Shown here one piece after another: positions 8,185 through 16,492 of a stretch of DNA of 41,283 nt. The position numbers were made by a program, and so were the translations under genes. The notes under the pieces are model-generated. The model was not told the DNA's origin, did no database searches, and saw only the letters and a list, made by a program, of their open reading frames with translations. The stretch comes from Pirellulales bacterium (GTDB lineage Bacteria; Planctomycetota; Planctomycetia; Pirellulales; UBA1268). How positions within the stretch are numbered: position 1 is the stretch's first letter; the number at the start of each line of letters is the position of its first letter. The stretch is taken from contig JAQWMC010000100.1 in the NCBI GenBank assembly GCA_029246985.1, positions 1 to 41,283 of the forward strand, given 5' to 3'.

Positions 8185-9189
8185 TTATTCATAAATTGGG
8201 AAAAATGTATTGAATGCCTGCTCACAAAAATCACCGGGATCATTAAACCGATAATTTTTATTGAGTCCATCAATAATCAGCATCTGCTCCGCAGAAAGTG
8301 AAAAATCAAAGAGAGAAAGATTTTCTACAAGACGTTTCGGCTGGGATGTCTTTGGGACAACTGCTGTACCACGTTGGATTCCCCACCGAAGTAAGACTTG
8401 TGCCGGCGTTTTTCCTACTGCGTCAGCTATTTCAAGAATACTTTCGTGTATGAGCAAACTATCGTCTTCTTTCGCCATGCCGAGGGACACGTACGAAGGA
8501 GCACCCAACGGTGAAAATGCCGTGACGGCGATATTTTCTTGATCACAAAATCGGAGAAGTTTTTCCTGGGTCAGCCTCGGGTGCATCTCCACTTGCAGAC
8601 TAGACGGTTGAATTCGAGCTCCAGCCTGTAGGTCACGTAACAGCGAGACACCGAAGTTACACACACCAATAGTCCGTACGAGTCCCGCATCAACGAGTTC
8701 TTCCATGGCACCCCATGTCTCTGCTAGTGGAACCTTGATTGATTGCATGGAAGGGTTTGTTGCATCTGGCTCAAAAAACCAACCTGGTGGATAGCGTGTC
8801 TCAGGTGATACATACGCTAAAGAAATTGGAAAATGAATCAGATAACTGTCGAGATATTCAAGCCGAAGGTCTCGCAAGGTTCTTTCAATTGCTGATCGTA
8901 CGTATTTTGGTTCATGGAAGGTATTCCAGAGTTTTGAAGTCACCCACAAATCTTCACGATGACACAGGTTTGATGTAAGGACACGCTCGATACCTTTTCC
9001 CACCTCTGCTTCATTTCCATAATCACACGCGCTATCAAGGTGTCGGTAGCCAACACTGATCGCCTCATGAATCAGTTCACCTACGCTAGTCGGGTCTACC
9101 TTCCATAAGCCGAGCCCAACAGAAGGCATGTGCGCAACAGTACTATTATCTACACCGCCCACTCGAATCATCGTATTTGACATATTCAT
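8185..9189 (-). CDS. Aldo/keto reductase (xylose/aldose reductase-like)
   Basis: A 334-residue NAD(P)H-dependent aldo/keto reductase with the complete catalytic tetrad: Asp52 and Tyr57 in HLDSACDYGNE, Lys86 in VTSKLWN and His119 in LIHFP. The family signatures TIGVCNFGVSLLRDL, LQVEMHPRL and the nucleotide-binding segment VVPKTSQPKRLVEN near 275-290 are present. Length and motifs fit the aldose/xylose reductase branch (cytosolic (beta/alpha)8 barrel, reduction of sugar aldehydes to polyols or of other carbonyls), but substrate cannot be read from sequence. ATG codons at 9189 and 9183 are both possible starts; neither has a strong Shine-Dalgarno. The gene is divergent from gntK, which may indicate shared sugar-acid metabolism (inference only). 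A 12-bp palindrome sits just upstream. Confidence 0.9.
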   Translation of the reverse strand: MNMSNTMIRVGGVDNSTVAHMPSVGLGLWKVDPTSVGELIHEAISVGYRHLDSACDYGNEAEVGKGIERVLTSNLCHREDLWVTSKLWNTFHEPKYVRSAIERTLRDLRLEYLDSYLIHFPISLAYVSPETRYPPGWFFEPDATNPSMQSIKVPLAETWGAMEELVDAGLVRTIGVCNFGVSLLRDLQAGARIQPSSLQVEMHPRLTQEKLLRFCDQENIAVTAFSPLGAPSYVSLGMAKEDDSLLIHESILEIADAVGKTPAQVLLRWGIQRGTAVVPKTSQPKRLVENLSLFDFSLSAEQMLIIDGLNKNYRFNDPGDFCEQAFNTFFPIYE

Positions 9190-9204
9190 TTCTTTTCAAA
9201 ACCA

Positions 9205-9216
9205 CACTACGTAGTG
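9205..9216. promoter_or_regulatory. 12-bp perfect palindrome, possible operator between aldo/keto reductase and gntK
   Basis: CACTACGTAGTG is a perfect palindrome located 16 bases upstream of the aldo/keto reductase ATG, inside the 194-bp region shared with divergent gntK. Its place suits repression of the minus-strand gene. No regulator is encoded next to it, so the assignment is tentative. Confidence 0.3.
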
Positions 9217-9383
9217 CGTCGCAGACATGAGAATACCTGACACTCCTAAGCTAACGACGTCTTCTATCAGGCTTTCTTATAAAATGAAACACCACACGAC
9301 GTACTATTTTGTTAGAAAAATGAAGATCGTGTTGCAGCGACACGTGCAGCGTAACAGCTTCCATCTCCCGGAGAAGATTGTTG

Positions 9384-9881
9384 ATGATTATTGTTTTGAT
9401 GGGTGTTTCGGGATGCGGCAAGACAACGGTAGGTGTAGACCTTGCTGCCCACCTTGGCTGGGAGTATCAGGAAGGGGATGCCCTCCATCCACAAAAAAAT
9501 ATCCTAAAAATGGCAGATGGTATGCCACTGAATGACGAGGACCGAAAACCATGGATTGCCAGAGTGACGGATTGGATTAATTCTCATTGCTTAGCTGGTC
9601 GAGATGGTGTTATTAGCTGCTCTGCACTGAAGAAATCGTACCGTCAAACGATCACCAGCAAACAAAACGACGTCTATCTTGTTTACTTGTGTGGCACCAG
9701 AGAATTACTCTCACGTCGTCTGGCGCAACGAAGAGATCATTTCATGCCACCAGATCTTCTCGACAGTCAGCTTGAGCTTCTAGAAGAACCGAGTGCTGAT
9801 GAGCGTGCCATCGTGGTAACGATTGACCGCACCCCGAACGATATGGTTAAAAGTATCTGTGATTGCCTGGGTCTACAATGA
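9384..9881 (+). CDS. gntK: Gluconokinase
   Basis: A 165-residue P-loop kinase of the GntK type, which phosphorylates gluconate to 6-phosphogluconate for the pentose phosphate or Entner-Doudoroff route. The Walker A motif GVSGCGKT is at residues 7-14, followed by the family-specific WEYQEGDALHPQKNILKMADGMPLNDEDRKPW stretch (substrate region, read here in parts), CSALKKSYR, and the lid segment RRDHFMPPDLLDSQLELLEEP with the diagnostic HFMP. The length is normal for the family (160-175). The start is the ATG at 9384, with GGAG ten bases upstream; a TTG six bases earlier is less likely. It converges with miaE. No gluconate transporter or dehydrogenase is adjacent. Confidence 0.94.
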   Translation: MIIVLMGVSGCGKTTVGVDLAAHLGWEYQEGDALHPQKNILKMADGMPLNDEDRKPWIARVTDWINSHCLAGRDGVISCSALKKSYRQTITSKQNDVYLVYLCGTRELLSRRLAQRRDHFMPPDLLDSQLELLEEPSADERAIVVTIDRTPNDMVKSICDCLGLQ

Positions 9882-9920
9882 GCAGTTGTTCTTTGGAAAA
9901 GAGACTCCGTATTTGGATCA

Positions 9921-10502
9921 CTAACTATGCATCCGCGGCCGCTTGTCACCTTCAGAAATAATCTCTGCCTCTCGTGAAGCCAGCCAGTGCAGTCTGTCAT
10001 GAACAGTTGATTCTGGTGCTATATCGCAGGCTAGCCGAACATATGTCGCATGGTGACGCGCCTCTGATTCAAAAAGACCGCCATAAAACTCTTGAAGCTC
10101 TTCATCATGAACATGATTTTTTAATAAGGAAAATCGCTCGCAACTACGAGCTTCAATCAGGCCAGCCACAAGCAAGCGATCGACTGCTCTGTCTGGCTCA
10201 TTCTTACAAATCAATTTGTGGAGTTTTGGACCATAGTTACTCGGAGATAGTTTTCGAAATTGAATATCTCGCCGCTTTAACAAATCAAGTACCATTTGAA
10301 AATGTTCCAACTCTTCATTCACTATTTCAGTCATAGCACGAGAAATTTTTGTATTCTCTACATAGGCAAAGAGAAGATTCATTGCCACACCTGCTGCCTT
10401 CTTTTCACAATGCGCGTGATCTATTAATATCTCATCGAGATTCTCATCTACCTGCGAAAACCAGCGGTCAGATGTATCAATTTGCAAGCTGAGCATAACC
10501 AT
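9921..10502 (-). CDS. miaE: MiaE-like tRNA-(ms2io6A)-hydroxylase, ferritin-like diiron enzyme
   Basis: A 193-residue ferritin-like protein resembling MiaE, the O2-dependent non-haem diiron monooxygenase that hydroxylates ms2i6A37 in tRNA. Candidate diiron ligands follow the family pattern: Glu33 in HAHCEKKAAG, Glu64 to His67 in NEELEHF, Glu117 in GLIEARSCERF, and Glu147 with His150 in ESEARHHATYV. The run EILIDHAHCEKKAAG followed by NLLFAY is characteristic. The cytosolic role would be the last step of the miaA-miaB-miaE modification route; miaA and miaB are not in this window. ATGs at 10502 and 10496 are both plausible starts. It converges with gntK and is divergent from the DUF2237 gene. 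Confidence 0.88.
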   Translation of the reverse strand: MVMLSLQIDTSDRWFSQVDENLDEILIDHAHCEKKAAGVAMNLLFAYVENTKISRAMTEIVNEELEHFQMVLDLLKRRDIQFRKLSPSNYGPKLHKLICKNEPDRAVDRLLVAGLIEARSCERFSLLKNHVHDEELQEFYGGLFESEARHHATYVRLACDIAPESTVHDRLHWLASREAEIISEGDKRPRMHS

Positions 10503-10623
10503 ATCGTGGGTTACTTTAGGTCAAAGTGAATGGAATTATTTATACTGAAAATATGAATGATCGAACGAATTGTATTTAGCACAGTCGCCCTCCAATGCCC
10601 TCTCGTGATTGAAGCGGATAAAA

Positions 10624-11022
10624 ATGATTAGTTTTGATAGCTCACATGATTCATCTGACTTGGAGCATAACCGGAACCTTCTCGGCAAACCACTGACTCC
10701 GTGTTCCACTGAACCACTGACTGGTTTTTTTCGAGATGGACTTTGTCGAACTTGTTCTGATGATACCGGCTCCCATACCGTTTGTGCTGTCATGACTGAG
10801 GCATTCCTTCAATTTACAGTTGAAGCTGGAAACGATCTTGTCACACCACGACCCGAATTCAATTTCTCTGGGCTCGTACCGGGTGATCGATGGTGCCTTT
10901 GTGCGGCTCGATGGCTCGAAGCCAAGAGAGCGGGCTGTGCCCCACGAGTTGTTTTAGAAGCAACGAGTGAGAAAGCACTCGATGTCATTCCATTCGAACT
11001 CCTCCAACAACACACTGCCTGA
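10624..11022 (+). CDS. DUF2237 family protein
   Basis: From the ATG at 10624 this is a 132-residue protein of the DUF2237 family, recognised by LGKPLTPCSTEPLTGFFRDG, CRTCSDDTGSHTVCAVMTEAFL, GNDLVTPRPEFNFSGL, PGDRWCLCAARWLEA and APRVVLEATSEKALD. Several cysteines are conserved, suggesting metal binding or redox sensitivity, but the family has no established biochemical role that I know. The first 20 residues are variable and Ser/Asp-rich, so the exact start is uncertain; a TTG at 10609 would add five residues. It is divergent from miaE and converges, with only nine bases between, on the antiporter gene. Confidence 0.9.
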   Translation: MISFDSSHDSSDLEHNRNLLGKPLTPCSTEPLTGFFRDGLCRTCSDDTGSHTVCAVMTEAFLQFTVEAGNDLVTPRPEFNFSGLVPGDRWCLCAARWLEAKRAGCAPRVVLEATSEKALDVIPFELLQQHTA

Positions 11023-11031
11023 TGTTTCTAT

Positions 11032-13056
11032 TCAGTCGGTGTTATTGCTCGTCGACAAAAACAGTTTGTTTGCAGCGCTCCGATCTGAGCGGCTACCGAC
11101 AAATGAAACTTCGTCACCAATTTGCAACTGAATCATCGGCCCAGGATTTCGTATCTGCTGATTACTACGCTGGATTGCAATGATTGTCACTCCTGTTTTA
11201 GCTCGGACATCCAGTTCACCAATTGTCTGGCCCACGACAATGCTACGTTGTGATATTCGACAACGTCCTAGTTGGTCATGCATGTCAGGACCATCTATCG
11301 ACTGAATTGGTCGTCTTCTCACACCACTTCGCAAAAATCCATAGTTTTCTAAACGAAGTTGATCAACAAGATCATCAATTTTCTCTTCTGGAACATCGTA
11401 GATACCAAGCACGCGCTCAAAAAGTGATAGCGCCGTTTCAAACTCTGCAGGCACAACAACATCTGCACCCAATAGTCGTAATTCATCAACTTCTGCCAAA
11501 TACTCTGTCCGAACAAAAATCTCGAGTTCTGGTACGAGATCGCGTGCTACTCGTACGCTACGGCGTGCACTCGCTGGATCAGAGATTGCTACCACAAAGG
11601 CCCGTGCACGAAAAATTCCTGCATGTTCTAGAATCGCTTGACGAGTACAGTCGCCGTAGCGAATATCTATACCCAATGATCCCTCACTGCGAACCGTTTC
11701 TGGATTCAACTCCAAAATAACATGTGGAACGCCAAACTCAGCCAAAGCGGTTGCTAGGCTACGGCCATTAATGCCGAACCCAGCAATGATCACATGGTCT
11801 GATAAATCGATATCATCTTCCGGTGGAGAATCATGAAACATTCCACCAAACCATGAGCTTTGTCCAAGCCAATCACAAAGGTGTGGCACAACAATCGTAA
11901 GAAGTGGAGCCGCAGCCATCGTAATAACAGCAGCAGCGAGAAATGTCTGGTAATCATCTCCTGTTAACAAACCGACATCAGCTCCTCGTGATCCAAGAAC
12001 GAATGAGAATTCGCCTACTTGAGCGATCGTACCACCAGCGATAAGGCTCGTCCGGACAGGAAAACCTGCAAGCATCGCCGGGATTGCTGTAGCAAAAACC
12101 TTGAGTAGCACGATCACAAAAACGACGAGGCATACGAGTCCGAAGTGTGAAAAAACAAACGATATATCAAGCAGCATTCCCACAGATACGAAGAAAAGAC
12201 TGGCAAGTGTATCGCGAAAAGGGAGCATTTCTGCAAAGGCCTGATGGCCATATTCACTTTCAGAAAGTGCTAAACCGGCTATGAAAGCCCCTATGGCAAG
12301 TGATAAGCCAGCCGCCGCAGTGATAGCCGCTGTACCGAGGCAAATAAGTACAAGCGTTATAAGAAATAGCTCCCGATTCCGTAGTCGCACTACTTCGTGC
12401 AAGACTTTCGGAATGAACTGCCGCCCAGCAAGAAGCACACCAACGACAATAGAAAATCCAACAAGAACTGCCAAGAATGGATTTTCAACAAGTGCTTGAG
12501 CGCTTTGATGAGGAGCAATTTGGTTATTGGGTGCTGCACTTACTCCGGCTGAAGCCGCTAACAAAGGTACCGCAAGCATTGCAACGATTACAAATAAGTC
12601 CTGCAGCAAGAGAACCGATATTGATATGCGTCCTGCCTGAGTACCAGATTGACTGCGATCCGATAAAAGTTTTAGAACGATCGCAGTACTCGACATGGCA
12701 ATCAGGAGCCCAGCAAAAATTGCTTGGGGAAGTGTTCCTACATGCCAACGACAGGCTGCAGCAATCAGAAGTGTTGTTCCAGCAATCTGTGGAAACCCAA
12801 TACTTGCCATGAGTGGCAACATGGCAAGCAGTCGTGAAATAGATATTTCAAGTCCCACCGTAAACAAGAGGACGACAACGCCAATTTCTGCAAGGAGTTC
12901 AACGCTCTCCAGGTCATCAACCAGAGAGAGTCCATAAGGGCCCACAACAACTCCCGAGACAAGCAAACCAATAACACTGGGTATCTGTGCTCGTCCAAAT
13001 AGGAAAACAACAACTGCTGTTACAGCAAAAACGACAAGAAGATCAGAAAGAAACAT
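11032..13056 (-). CDS. CPA2-family cation/proton antiporter with RCK_N and RCK_C domains (KefB/YbaL-like)
   Basis: A 674-residue inner-membrane protein. Residues 1-395 contain about 12-13 hydrophobic segments of the CPA2 Na+/H+ or K+/H+ exchanger fold, with GLEISISRL (68-76), SSTAIVLKLLSD (122-133), the LLLQD motif at 149-153 and GAFIAGLALSES. Residues 420-535 are an RCK_N/TrkA-N Rossmann domain: HVIIAGFGINGRSLA carries GxGxxG, and Glu449 at the end of the second strand favours NAD(H) binding. Residues 590-668 form an RCK_C/TrkA-C ligand-binding domain (IGELDVRAKTGVTIIAI). The architecture fits potassium/proton efflux gated by a nucleotide or small ligand, as in KefB, KefC and YbaL. No KefF/KefG-type partner is encoded nearby. 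It converges with the DUF2237 gene and is divergent from the next secreted protein. Confidence 0.93.
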   Translation of the reverse strand: MFLSDLLVVFAVTAVVVFLFGRAQIPSVIGLLVSGVVVGPYGLSLVDDLESVELLAEIGVVVLLFTVGLEISISRLLAMLPLMASIGFPQIAGTTLLIAAACRWHVGTLPQAIFAGLLIAMSSTAIVLKLLSDRSQSGTQAGRISISVLLLQDLFVIVAMLAVPLLAASAGVSAAPNNQIAPHQSAQALVENPFLAVLVGFSIVVGVLLAGRQFIPKVLHEVVRLRNRELFLITLVLICLGTAAITAAAGLSLAIGAFIAGLALSESEYGHQAFAEMLPFRDTLASLFFVSVGMLLDISFVFSHFGLVCLVVFVIVLLKVFATAIPAMLAGFPVRTSLIAGGTIAQVGEFSFVLGSRGADVGLLTGDDYQTFLAAAVITMAAAPLLTIVVPHLCDWLGQSSWFGGMFHDSPPEDDIDLSDHVIIAGFGINGRSLATALAEFGVPHVILELNPETVRSEGSLGIDIRYGDCTRQAILEHAGIFRARAFVVAISDPASARRSVRVARDLVPELEIFVRTEYLAEVDELRLLGADVVVPAEFETALSLFERVLGIYDVPEEKIDDLVDQLRLENYGFLRSGVRRRPIQSIDGPDMHDQLGRCRISQRSIVVGQTIGELDVRAKTGVTIIAIQRSNQQIRNPGPMIQLQIGDEVSFVGSRSDRSAANKLFLSTSNNTD

Positions 13057-13235
13057 TATTTAAATAGGAGAGAAGGGCAGCAGGGGTAATTTCATTCATA
13101 ACAAAAACTACAGGAAAATCATCAAATCCCCATACCAATCCGGCTGGAAATCACACTAGGGGAAGCACTCCACTATCTGTTAATGTCTGACACGTACCAA
13201 AAACTTTGATATTTCCCTATGAAAGCTTGATACAA

Positions 13236-14108
13236 GTGGTTACCACGCAATGTCATTGGGCGAGGCTTCTGATCAGGACATTTTGTCCTGTCATTATATT
13301 CCTGTTTTCCTTTGGGCACGCAGTTTCCGCCAATGAAACGGAGTCTCTCAGAGTTGAGACTGATGTTTTTGCGGACAAGGATGACGTACCTATTGCTCAC
13401 AGTCTGACACTGTTCTCATCCGAAGTTGCCTGGGACTTTCTTGACACCACAGCTACGAAAAAGAAGAACTCCGAATCTGAATCAGATCACACCAAAGCAT
13501 TCAATGGCGAGATTGTTCTACACGACCCAACTCGAGAACGGGTTTTATTAATTGATCCGCGTCGGCAGGTAAAAACATCAATAGATAGTATCCAACTTGA
13601 ACGATTACGTGTTTCACTTGCAAACTGGGTGCGCACATCGGACGACAAACTACTGTGTTGGGCTGGGGGTCCACATTTTGAGAATGGCATTCATGAATCG
13701 GATGATGCAATTGAACTCGTTGGCCCGCGGGTGCAATACCGTATTGAAACCACAGATGCACCGTCACCAGAAATGGCAGGGCAATACAGACAGTTTGCAG
13801 ACACAGCACTCCTAGTACGTGCCCTCCTTCATCCGGGCGGCATTCCACCATTTCCTCGACTGGCACTAAACAAACGGATTGCATCTGAAGCCAAACTTCC
13901 GACATCTGTCACTCTTCAAATAGATTCTCGAGGTAGTCTTGTTGCGTCCGGACTCTCCTCGATGATGCAACGCCACTTGCATTCAGTTCACCGCATTCAT
14001 CCCGCACTTCGATCTGATGATCTACAACGAATTGCTGATGCCGAAGCCTGTATGGCAATCGCTGAAGAAGTGAGTCTTGCAGAGTACACACAGGCTGAAA
14101 AGAAATAA
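13236..14108 (+). CDS. Secreted protein of unknown function
   Basis: About 290 residues. There is no in-frame ATG near the front, so the start is non-ATG: GTG at 13236 (used here) or TTG at 13206. Either gives a signal peptide whose hydrophobic core is CPVIIFLFSFG, with cleavage near AVSAN. The mature part is hydrophilic and has regular beta-like stretches (EIVLHDPTRERVLLIDPRRQVKT, DAIELVGPRVQYRIE) followed by a helical C-terminus. I recognise no domain. A short Lys/Glu/Ser-rich stretch (about 75-85 after the signal) looks disordered. It lies alone between divergent antiporter and csrA, separated from csrA by 288 bases. Frame use and length support a real gene. Confidence 0.7.
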   Translation: MVTTQCHWARLLIRTFCPVIIFLFSFGHAVSANETESLRVETDVFADKDDVPIAHSLTLFSSEVAWDFLDTTATKKKNSESESDHTKAFNGEIVLHDPTRERVLLIDPRRQVKTSIDSIQLERLRVSLANWVRTSDDKLLCWAGGPHFENGIHESDDAIELVGPRVQYRIETTDAPSPEMAGQYRQFADTALLVRALLHPGGIPPFPRLALNKRIASEAKLPTSVTLQIDSRGSLVASGLSSMMQRHLHSVHRIHPALRSDDLQRIADAEACMAIAEEVSLAEYTQAEKK

Positions 14109-14396
14109 GTTCAGATTCTTTCAGTGTCTACTGATGCGCAATCAAATTCTATAAAAAGATTTTACATCTTTAGTGAGTCCCCGGTGCAGCCGGAATGATC
14201 CGTATGACTGCATGATAAATCGTTACGGCCAAGAAATCTTAAGTATCCGGACGATATTTCCTTTGGCTCCTATCTTTCCCAGGCCTTTTGGTGAACCAGG
14301 TCGCGGTGCTGTCCACCCGTCGGGATCACATAAAGCCTGCACAGTTGCTAGCTCTATTCATTTCAAAAATCTATCTCACGAAAAACGGAGGCTTTT
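14109..14396 (+). other. Intergenic region and leader of csrA
   Basis: 288 bases with no convincing gene. It should contain the csrA promoter. Several GGA trinucleotides, the core of CsrA-binding sites, occur here (CCGGAA near 14190, CCGGAC near 14247, CGGGAT near 14320 and CGGAGG at the ribosome binding site), which would permit CsrA autoregulation as known in other bacteria. Short hairpins such as TGGT-GA-ACCA near 14289-14298 exist, but no strong overall structure is evident. Confidence 0.4.
14387..14391 (+). promoter_or_regulatory. Strong ribosome binding site GGAGG of csrA, overlapping a GGA motif
   Basis: GGAGG ends five bases before the csrA ATG. Its GGA core is also the recognition element of CsrA, so binding there would block ribosome access, the usual mode of CsrA self-repression (established for E. 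coli; inferred here). Confidence 0.65.
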
Positions 14397-14618
14397 ATGC
14401 TGGTATTGTCCCGAAAGCAAAATGAGCGCATTCGAGTTGGTGAATCAGTTGTGGTAACAATCGTAAGAGTAAATGGTGATAAAGTACGAATAGGCATCGA
14501 GGCACCATCTGAAATGCGGGTTTTGCGGGATGAACTAGAAATCGATGCACTCGGAGACGTCATTCTTGAGGATGATGGTGTGTTACCAATCTCAAGCTTA
14601 TGCAAACTTGCTGGGTAA
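14397..14618 (+). CDS. csrA: Carbon storage regulator CsrA, mRNA-binding protein
   Basis: A 73-residue CsrA homologue starting MLVLSRKQNERIRVGE, with the five-strand core VVVTIVRVNGDKVRIGIEAP, EMRVLRDEL and the family's RNA-binding edge residues (the N-terminal LVLSRK and the VLRDE segment around residues 42-46). It binds GGA-containing hairpins in mRNA leaders and controls translation and stability. It is slightly longer than E. coli CsrA (61) because of an acidic/hydrophobic tail, as is usual in planctomycetes and spirochaetes. The next gene begins only 18 bases later, so they are probably cotranscribed. No FliW or flagellar gene is present in the window. Confidence 0.97.
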   Translation: MLVLSRKQNERIRVGESVVVTIVRVNGDKVRIGIEAPSEMRVLRDELEIDALGDVILEDDGVLPISSLCKLAG

Positions 14619-14636
14619 CCAGTTGAGAGATCTGTT

Positions 14637-15452
14637 TTGGAAAATACTGTACATGAAAATTTCTCGCGGGACCTAGGAGACAACGAGGGAAATAGACCGT
14701 TTCATAACGCACTTAAGCAGATGAAAGCGTATCGGCTGCCACTTTTTGCAACGTTGGCCTGCAGCATGGTAATTGTTTTTGTTTTCGGTCTAGCCTTTGT
14801 GCCACCTCAGTTTTATCAGTCGGTTGTCAATATTGGATTGGAGGAGCAGTCAATTGCAGGACGTTTTGTGACGCAGATAGCATCCGTCACCAATGAAATT
14901 CGGCATAGAAACAAATGGGGTATCAGCGTGCGTGAAAATGAAATAAATGCATGGTTGGGAAATGACTTGCCTCGAAATCACCCTGAACTTCTTGGGAACG
15001 CATTATGGGGCCGACTGTCCCGCCCACGCATCAAACTCGAACCACACCTATTTCGTATCGGAATAGAAGTTTCGAGGTGGGGAGTTACAGCTGTGGCGTG
15101 GGCAGACATTGAGGTCCGGCTCAAATCCGCCAACCAATTCGCTCTAACTGTGCAAAGGGCCGGCGTAGGGCAACTCCCTCTCCCTCGTAATGCCATTCTT
15201 CAGGAATGTAGGAAAATGTTGGAAAACTCAGGGATGGATACAGACATACAACAATATCGTGATCGAATTCTTCTTTTGGCAACTATTCCTGAGCGTCTCG
15301 CCAATTCATCCTCGCCGGGCACAGAAAGTAGACAACCTCGACGTTGGCAGGTTGAATCTCTACGAATCGATCATGGCTCAGTCACAGTTGTAGGAACGAG
15401 TCATATGAAAAAGACTTCTCGTACATTTTCAGAAGCCATGTCTTCAAGTTAG
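14637..15452 (+). CDS. Membrane-anchored protein of unknown function, csrA operon
   Basis: About 271 residues from a TTG at 14637, which has GAGAG seven bases upstream; an ATG at 14721 is the alternative and would remove 28 polar residues. The N-terminal region is cytoplasmic and charged, followed by one transmembrane helix (about 34-56, LPLFATLACSMVIVFVFGLAF), after which the chain should lie outside the inner membrane. The soluble part shows alternating beta-like stretches (RIKLEPHLFRIGIEVSRWGVTAVAWADIEV read in parts) and a C-terminal strand QVESLRIDHGSVTVVG. I recognise no named family. It sits between csrA and the LOG-family gene with tight spacing (18 and 7 bases), making a three-gene operon likely. 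Confidence 0.7.
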   Translation: MENTVHENFSRDLGDNEGNRPFHNALKQMKAYRLPLFATLACSMVIVFVFGLAFVPPQFYQSVVNIGLEEQSIAGRFVTQIASVTNEIRHRNKWGISVRENEINAWLGNDLPRNHPELLGNALWGRLSRPRIKLEPHLFRIGIEVSRWGVTAVAWADIEVRLKSANQFALTVQRAGVGQLPLPRNAILQECRKMLENSGMDTDIQQYRDRILLLATIPERLANSSSPGTESRQPRRWQVESLRIDHGSVTVVGTSHMKKTSRTFSEAMSSS

Positions 15453-15459
15453 AAATAAA

Positions 15460-16461
15460 ATGAGTAAAAAAAATAAAAAAGTAGTCGAGAACCAAACATC
15501 AAAAGAGAACACTCCCTGGAGTGAGACTCATGCCGACATGTGTAACGACCTTCCAAATACAATACTTGGAGATGACATTGCGCTTGTTACTGAAAATATG
15601 GAGGCGATTCTTCGTTCACCTAGCTATAGCCTTGCGCAAGACGACCGTGCACTGCTTGAACGGACTGAAATGCGGGGCGTTCGCATGCTACTGGAACTCG
15701 GTAAACCAGAACTTGCATTTCAGGAAGATAATATTGAGTCAACTGTCATTGTATTTGGTGGTACACAAATAGCCGAAAAAAATACAGCAGAAAGACGTTT
15801 GTCAGAAGCCACTCGCAATCAGGCTTTGGATGTCGATAACAAAAGACTTGCTCTTGAAGTTCAGCGCAGTGAAAAACTTGTTGAGTTGTCGCATTTTTAT
15901 GATGCTGCCAGGCAATTTGCTCGACTTGTTTCAATAGATAATCAGTGTGACAAAAAACGATCCTATGTCGTCGTCACTGGCGGCGGTCCCGGCATTATGG
16001 AGGCTGCAAATCGAGGAGCTTTTGATGTCGGATGCAAATCAATTGGACTCAATATCAAGTTACCGGCAGAACAACAACCAAATCCATTTATCACTCCCGA
16101 ACTTTGCTTCCAATTTAAATATTTTGCCCTGCGAAAATTTCATTTTATTCTCCGATCTGTTGGTGCTGTATTATTCCCGGGAGGATTTGGCACTCTCGAT
16201 GAAATGTTTCAGACGCTCACACTTCGACAGACGCACCGAATGCAACCTATTCCGATTATCTTATTTGGACATGATTACTGGTCCAAAGTTATTGACTTTG
16301 ACTTTCTCGCGGACTCTGGTGTCATCTCACATGAACACCTCGATCTTTTCGAATACGCAGACACGCCTGAGAGTGCATGGGAGAAAATCCTTCAGTTCAA
16401 CAAAGACCTAAAAAATAAATCGACTGAGGAAATGGCGCCTGATGGTGTCCCGAACGAATAG
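15460..16461 (+). CDS. LOG-family protein (TIGR00730-type nucleoside 5'-monophosphate phosphoribohydrolase)
   Basis: A 333-residue Rossmann-fold protein of the LOG (formerly lysine decarboxylase-like) family, which cleaves the ribose-base bond of nucleoside monophosphates, including cytokinin ribotides in plants. The two signature motifs are GGGPGIMEAANRGA (174-187) and PGGFGTLDEMFQTLTLRQT (240-258), with catalytic-type Glu248 and an Arg at 225 in ALRKFHF. The central core is about 90-310. The N-terminal 90 residues are an extension compared with the short bacterial members (about 190), and the segment 105-150 is rich in charged residues and probably helical. It follows the membrane-anchored unknown gene by seven bases and converges with phoR. 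The physiological substrate is unknown. Confidence 0.88.
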   Translation: MSKKNKKVVENQTSKENTPWSETHADMCNDLPNTILGDDIALVTENMEAILRSPSYSLAQDDRALLERTEMRGVRMLLELGKPELAFQEDNIESTVIVFGGTQIAEKNTAERRLSEATRNQALDVDNKRLALEVQRSEKLVELSHFYDAARQFARLVSIDNQCDKKRSYVVVTGGGPGIMEAANRGAFDVGCKSIGLNIKLPAEQQPNPFITPELCFQFKYFALRKFHFILRSVGAVLFPGGFGTLDEMFQTLTLRQTHRMQPIPIILFGHDYWSKVIDFDFLADSGVISHEHLDLFEYADTPESAWEKILQFNKDLKNKSTEEMAPDGVPNE

Positions 16462-16492
16462 CAGTCCGATATACGGAAGACCACAATAGCTA

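Noticed and set aside
14173-14457. 94-codon plus-strand frame in the csrA leader
   Set aside because: Overlaps the well-supported csrA start and has no recognisable domain or ribosome binding site.
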